From the NCBI GenBank assembly GCA_024277095.1, contig JAJRVX010000509.1:1-9336 (forward strand): DNA of 9,336 nucleotides, read 5' to 3'. The position numbers and the translations under genes are program-made. Under the pieces are notes generated by a model. The model saw only the letters and a list, made by a program, of their open reading frames with translations. It was not told the origin of the DNA and did no database searches. Numbering within the stretch: position 1 is the stretch's first letter; each line of letters starts with the position of its first letter. This DNA comes from DUEN01 sp024277095 (lineage in GTDB: Bacteria > Chloroflexota > Anaerolineae > DUEN01). Of the stretch, positions 6,628 through 9,336 are shown in pieces.

Positions 6628-6701
6628 GGCCGCCTCCGGCCCCAAGCGTAGGATGCGAGATCCTACCGATCGATCGGTCTGTATGTGTCTCCACAGACAC
6701 A
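6628..6701. promoter_or_regulatory. Cluster of palindromes before the solute-binding protein gene
   Basis: Four inverted repeats stand in a row between the second permease and the binding-protein gene: GGCCG/CGGCC (6628-6641, loop CCTC); GTAGGAT/ATCCTAC (6648-6666, loop GCGAG); the perfect 14-bp palindrome ACCGATCGATCGGT (6665-6678); and TGTGTCT/AGACACA (6684-6701, loop CCAC). The perfect palindrome suits a dimeric regulator. The hairpins could protect the 5' end of a processed binding-protein mRNA, a known way to raise binding protein over permeases. No convincing promoter hexamers were found in the gap. Confidence 0.4.
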
Positions 6702-6740
6702 CCCTGTCTCACACAACCAGCAGTAGAAAGGAGAGGATAG

Positions 6741-8186
6741 ATGTCTAACCGACGCATGAGGCTCATGTTCGGCGTCCTGAGCGTAATGCTGATCGCCATC
6801 TTCGTGTTCACCGCCTGTGCCGGAGGCGGCGCGCCCGCTCCGGCGGCGGAGGAGAAGCCGGCCGCCGAAAAGCCTGCGGAGGAAAAGCCTGCGGAGAAGC
6901 GTGAGATCGTATGGATGGTCCGAACCAGCACCGTGGAGAATCCGTGGGAGCTCGAGGTCGTCAAGCCGGCCTTTGAGAAGGAATACCCCGACATCACGGT
7001 GAACGTGCTGATCATCGACCAGCCCGACATCGCCGTGAAGCGCGAGGCGATGATCGCCGCCGGTGAGCCGCTGCACGTCTGGTCCACCAACTGGGGTGGC
7101 GACGGCTTCGCCAGCGACCGCTATCGCGGCCTCATCATGGACCTGACCCCGCTCATCGAGCGCGACAACCTCGACCTGAGCGTGTTCATCCCCGAGGTGC
7201 TGGCCATCTACAACGTAGAGGGCAAGCAGTGGGGTCTGCCGTTCCTGACCACCGGCAGCTACGTGTTCTACAACATGGACATCTTCGACGAGGCCGGCAT
7301 CCCCTACCCGCCCACGGACTGGGAGGACAAGACCTGGACATGGGACCGGATGCTGGACCTGGCCAAGAAGCTGACCAAGAACTACGACGATCCCACCACG
7401 GCCCAGTACGGCTGGATCCAGAACCGCCAGAACATCGAGGGACCGGCCATGATCTTCGGCAAGTTCCCCTGGCCGGAGGGCACCTACGAGACCGGTTTCG
7501 CTCAGTCCATCAACCTGACGGATCCGGTGATCATCGATGCCTACCAGAAGCATCATGACCTGATCTACGTCCACAAGGTGCAACCGGACGCCGCGGCCAG
7601 CGAGGCGCTGAGCCAGCTCGGTGGCGCCTTCGAGAGCGGCCGGGTGGCCATGTACGAGACCGGCGGCTGGGGCTGGTGGGTCTTCTCCCGCATCAAGCCG
7701 GACGTGGAAGGCGGCTTCTGCTGGGGCGTGGCGCCTCTGCCCTGGGGCACCCCGGACGCGGACGTGCGTGCCGTCATCTACACCGATCCCTGGGTCATCA
7801 CCCGCGGTCTGGAGGGGCAGGAGCTGGAGGACGCCTGGACGTTCGTCAAGTTCCTGGTGCGTGAGGACAACGCTCGCTCCTACATGAAGGCGACCAACAC
7901 CCCGCCCACCCAGAAGAAGGTGCAGGAGGAGTGGTTCCAGCAGTTCGAGTGCATGGAGCCTGAGAAGGTCAAGGAAGTGTACCAGGGCGCCTTCCGCCAC
8001 GGTCTGGAGTCCAGCAACCACCTGCTGGTGCGCTGGGACGAGCTGAACCAGATCTGGGGCAACGCGCTGGGTGCCTTCTTCAACGATCCGAACGGGCGAG
8101 CCGAGGATGTGCTGCCGCAGCTTGAGAAGGACCTGACCGAGGCGCTGCAGCGCATCGCCGAAGAAGAAGGTTGGGAGTTCAAGTAA
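6741..8186 (+). CDS. Solute-binding lipoprotein of the carbohydrate ABC importer
   Basis: This 481-residue extracellular receptor captures the substrate and delivers it to the two permeases. A signal peptide with a basic start and hydrophobic core (8-25) ends in the lipobox FTAC, with Cys26 as the lipid anchor. A flexible linker (about 27-53) carries EKPAE-type pentapeptide repeats. The mature domain begins at EIVWMV (55) and shows family 1 (COG1653, UgpB/MalE-like) signatures: GLPFLTTGSYVFYNMDIFDE (165-184), then GIP and PPTDW, and later FESGRVAMYETGGWGWW (297-313). Many tryptophans and tyrosines suggest stacking on a sugar-like ligand, but the ligand is unknown. AAAGGAG ends 7 nt before ATG. 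It is encoded after its permeases, and strong hairpins follow the gene. Confidence 0.94.
   Translation: MSNRRMRLMFGVLSVMLIAIFVFTACAGGGAPAPAAEEKPAAEKPAEEKPAEKREIVWMVRTSTVENPWELEVVKPAFEKEYPDITVNVLIIDQPDIAVKREAMIAAGEPLHVWSTNWGGDGFASDRYRGLIMDLTPLIERDNLDLSVFIPEVLAIYNVEGKQWGLPFLTTGSYVFYNMDIFDEAGIPYPPTDWEDKTWTWDRMLDLAKKLTKNYDDPTTAQYGWIQNRQNIEGPAMIFGKFPWPEGTYETGFAQSINLTDPVIIDAYQKHHDLIYVHKVQPDAAASEALSQLGGAFESGRVAMYETGGWGWWVFSRIKPDVEGGFCWGVAPLPWGTPDADVRAVIYTDPWVITRGLEGQELEDAWTFVKFLVREDNARSYMKATNTPPTQKKVQEEWFQQFECMEPEKVKEVYQGAFRHGLESSNHLLVRWDELNQIWGNALGAFFNDPNGRAEDVLPQLEKDLTEALQRIAEEEGWEFK
6867..6896 (+). repeat. Perfect 15-bp tandem duplication in the linker of the binding protein
   Basis: GAAAAGCCTGCGGAG occurs twice head to tail (6867-6881 and 6882-6896), with a degenerate third unit just before (6852-6866). 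It encodes repeated Glu-Lys-Pro-Ala pentads in the linker after the lipid anchor. The unit length is a multiple of three, so copy-number change would alter only the linker length. Confidence 0.8.
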
Positions 8187-8192
8187 GCCTCA

Positions 8193-8217
8193 GGCGGTGA
8201 GCGCGAGCTCATCCGCC
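8193..8217 (+). other. Hairpin with GCGA tetraloop just after the binding-protein gene
   Basis: GGCGGTGAGC pairs with GCTCA and CCGCC across a single bulged T, around a GCGA loop of the stable GNRA type. It begins 7 nt after the stop codon. It may block 3' exonucleases or help termination together with the larger hairpin at 8231-8280. Confidence 0.5.
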
Positions 8218-8230
8218 GCGTGAACTCACG

Positions 8231-8280
8231 GGCGGGCAGGGCAAGCGTGGCCGACCTGCTGCCACGCGGCCCTGCCCGCC
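8231..8280 (+). terminator. Large GC-rich hairpin, probable end of the importer operon
   Basis: GGCGGGCAGGGC (8231-8242) pairs fully with GCCCTGCCCGCC (8269-8280). Inside, GCGTGGC (8245-8251) pairs with GCCACGC (8261-8267). The result is a 19-bp interrupted stem with small bulges and a 9-nt loop. Only TT follows, so it lacks a classical U-tract. Its position between the importer operon and the next gene fits termination or mRNA 3'-end protection. Confidence 0.6.
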
Positions 8281-8323
8281 TTCGCTATCCGGACTCACAC
8301 GATCGATGGGTTGGCCGTCATCT

Positions 8324-9336
8324 ATGCGACGCGTGTACCTGCTTATCCTGTTCTTCCTCTCCGGGGTCAGTGGTCTGATCTACGAGATCGTCTGGGTACG
8401 TCAGGCCTCCCTGACCTTTGGCGTCAGCGTGTACGCCTACAGCACGATTCTGGCCGCTTACATGGGCGGGATGGCGCTGGGCAGCTACCTGCTGGGAAGG
8501 CGCATCGATGAGATCTCCCGCCCGCTCCGGGCCTATGCCATACTGGAGATCGGCATCGCGCTGCTGGCCGGGGTCTCCCCGTTCGTGCTCACCGAGCTGA
8601 ACGGGCTGTATGCCGCCATCACCCGGGCGACGCACCCCAGCCTGCCGTTGCTCACGTTGCTTCGCCTGTCGCTCTCCATCGTGGTGCTCGCCCCGCCGAT
8701 GATCCTGATCGGCGCCACGCTGCCCGCGATGAGCCGCATCTATGCCACCCGTCCGGGCCGGATCGGCGGCGACGTCGGCTGGCTGTATGCAGCCAACACC
8801 GTGGGGGCCATGCTGGGCTGCCTGTTGACCGGCATCTCCTTCATCCGGTTTCTGGGGGTGCTGGGGACCGTCCTCCTGGGCGTCACGATCAACCTGCTGG
8901 TGGCCATCGGCGCGCTGTGGCTGGATCGGACGTGGTCTCCCACGCCCGTCCCCCAGGAGACGCCAGCGCCTCGCCGCTCCCGCTCCAGGCGGCGACGTCC
9001 GTCCGAGCCCCAGAGCCGCCCCCTTTCCGAGCAGGCGATGCGCTATGTGGTGATCGGATACGGGCTGTCGGGGCTGGTCGCCCTGGGCTACGAGGTGGTA
9101 TGGGCCCGGATCCTCTCCATCCACACCCTGCACGCCATCTACTCCTTCTCGCTGATGCTGACCGTCTTCCTGGGCGGGCTGGCGGTCGGCGGCGCGCTGG
9201 GAGCCCGCTGGGTCAGGCGACGCCCGGCGACCCTGACGACGTTCGGCTGGCTGCAGATCGGCATCGGCCTGCTGGCCATCGCCGCCCTGTTCATCTTCGC
9301 CAAGCTCCCCGCGCTGACCCTGGAGGGCGTGTTCGG
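8324..9336 (+). CDS. Fused multi-membrane spermidine-synthase-like protein (partial, 3' end outside window)
   Basis: At least 337 residues are visible, running off the window edge. The opening LSGVSGLIYEIVWVRQASLT and the following STILAAYMGGMALGSYLLGR match proteins usually called fused MFS/spermidine synthase, which carry membrane segments ahead of an aminopropyltransferase-like domain. The module recurs from residue 239 (SGLVALGYEVVWARILSI, then FLGGLAVGGALGAR), an internal duplication. An Arg/Pro-rich linker (about 204-238) joins the two. PPMILIGATLPAMSR and YAANTVGAMLGCLLTG are further family stretches. The soluble catalytic domain, if present, lies beyond the window, so activity cannot be judged, and many relatives have no proven polyamine role. 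Neither ATG 8324 nor the in-frame ATG 8306 (six more residues) has a clear ribosome binding site. 8324 was chosen because MRRVYLLILFF is the usual kind of start. Confidence 0.82.
   Translation, partial: MRRVYLLILFFLSGVSGLIYEIVWVRQASLTFGVSVYAYSTILAAYMGGMALGSYLLGRRIDEISRPLRAYAILEIGIALLAGVSPFVLTELNGLYAAITRATHPSLPLLTLLRLSLSIVVLAPPMILIGATLPAMSRIYATRPGRIGGDVGWLYAANTVGAMLGCLLTGISFIRFLGVLGTVLLGVTINLLVAIGALWLDRTWSPTPVPQETPAPRRSRSRRRRPSEPQSRPLSEQAMRYVVIGYGLSGLVALGYEVVWARILSIHTLHAIYSFSLMLTVFLGGLAVGGALGARWVRRRPATLTTFGWLQIGIGLLAIAALFIFAKLPALTLEGVF

Noticed and set aside
6663..8021. Long open frame of about 450 codons on the - strand, opposite the binding-protein gene
   Set aside because: It is antisense to a clear solute-binding protein; the translation is Leu/Val/His/Gly-rich with no recognisable motif, as expected from codon bias in GC-rich DNA.
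1..9336. CRISPR arrays, tRNA or rRNA genes, integrase or transposase genes
   Set aside because: I looked for regularly spaced repeats, tRNA-like cloverleaf sequences and recombinase motifs and saw none. The element at 2661-2901 encodes no transposase.

Overview
This window is GC-rich bacterial DNA, about 60% G+C by eye, with short gaps between co-directional genes and purine-rich ribosome binding sites. The lipoprotein style points to a Chloroflexota-like, possibly thermophilic, bacterium: a solute-binding protein with an Ala/Pro/Glu/Lys linker after the lipid-anchored Cys, a PQQ-type propeller lipoprotein, and a long multi-membrane spermidine-synthase-like protein. This assignment is an inference; there is no rRNA or marker gene here. 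All eight supported genes are on the + strand.

Region 1 (35-2663) is a tight three-gene operon for an ABC-2 type exporter: two different six-helix permeases and one ATPase. All three look like members of an exporter family whose substrate is generally unassigned. Region 2 (2661-2901) is a gene-free element of about 240 bp. It is a large imperfect palindrome with side hairpins, has related ends, and is bracketed by an 11-bp direct repeat. I read it as a MITE-like insertion into the last codons of the ATPase gene, whose present stop codon it seems to supply. Just to its right is a good sigma70-type promoter (2918-2947), followed by a structured leader of about 180 nt.

Region 3 (3136-4395) is a probable secreted lipoprotein made of PQQ-like beta-propeller repeats. 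Region 4 (4671-8186) is a carbohydrate-type ABC importer in the order MalF-like permease, MalG-like permease, solute-binding lipoprotein. No ATPase is linked to it, so a shared ATPase encoded elsewhere is likely. The gap before the binding-protein gene holds several palindromes, and two strong hairpins follow it. Region 5 (about 8324 to the window end) is the N-terminal part of a membrane protein of the fused spermidine-synthase-like type, cut by the window edge.

The most unusual object is the palindromic element at 2661-2901. The genes themselves belong to recognisable families.
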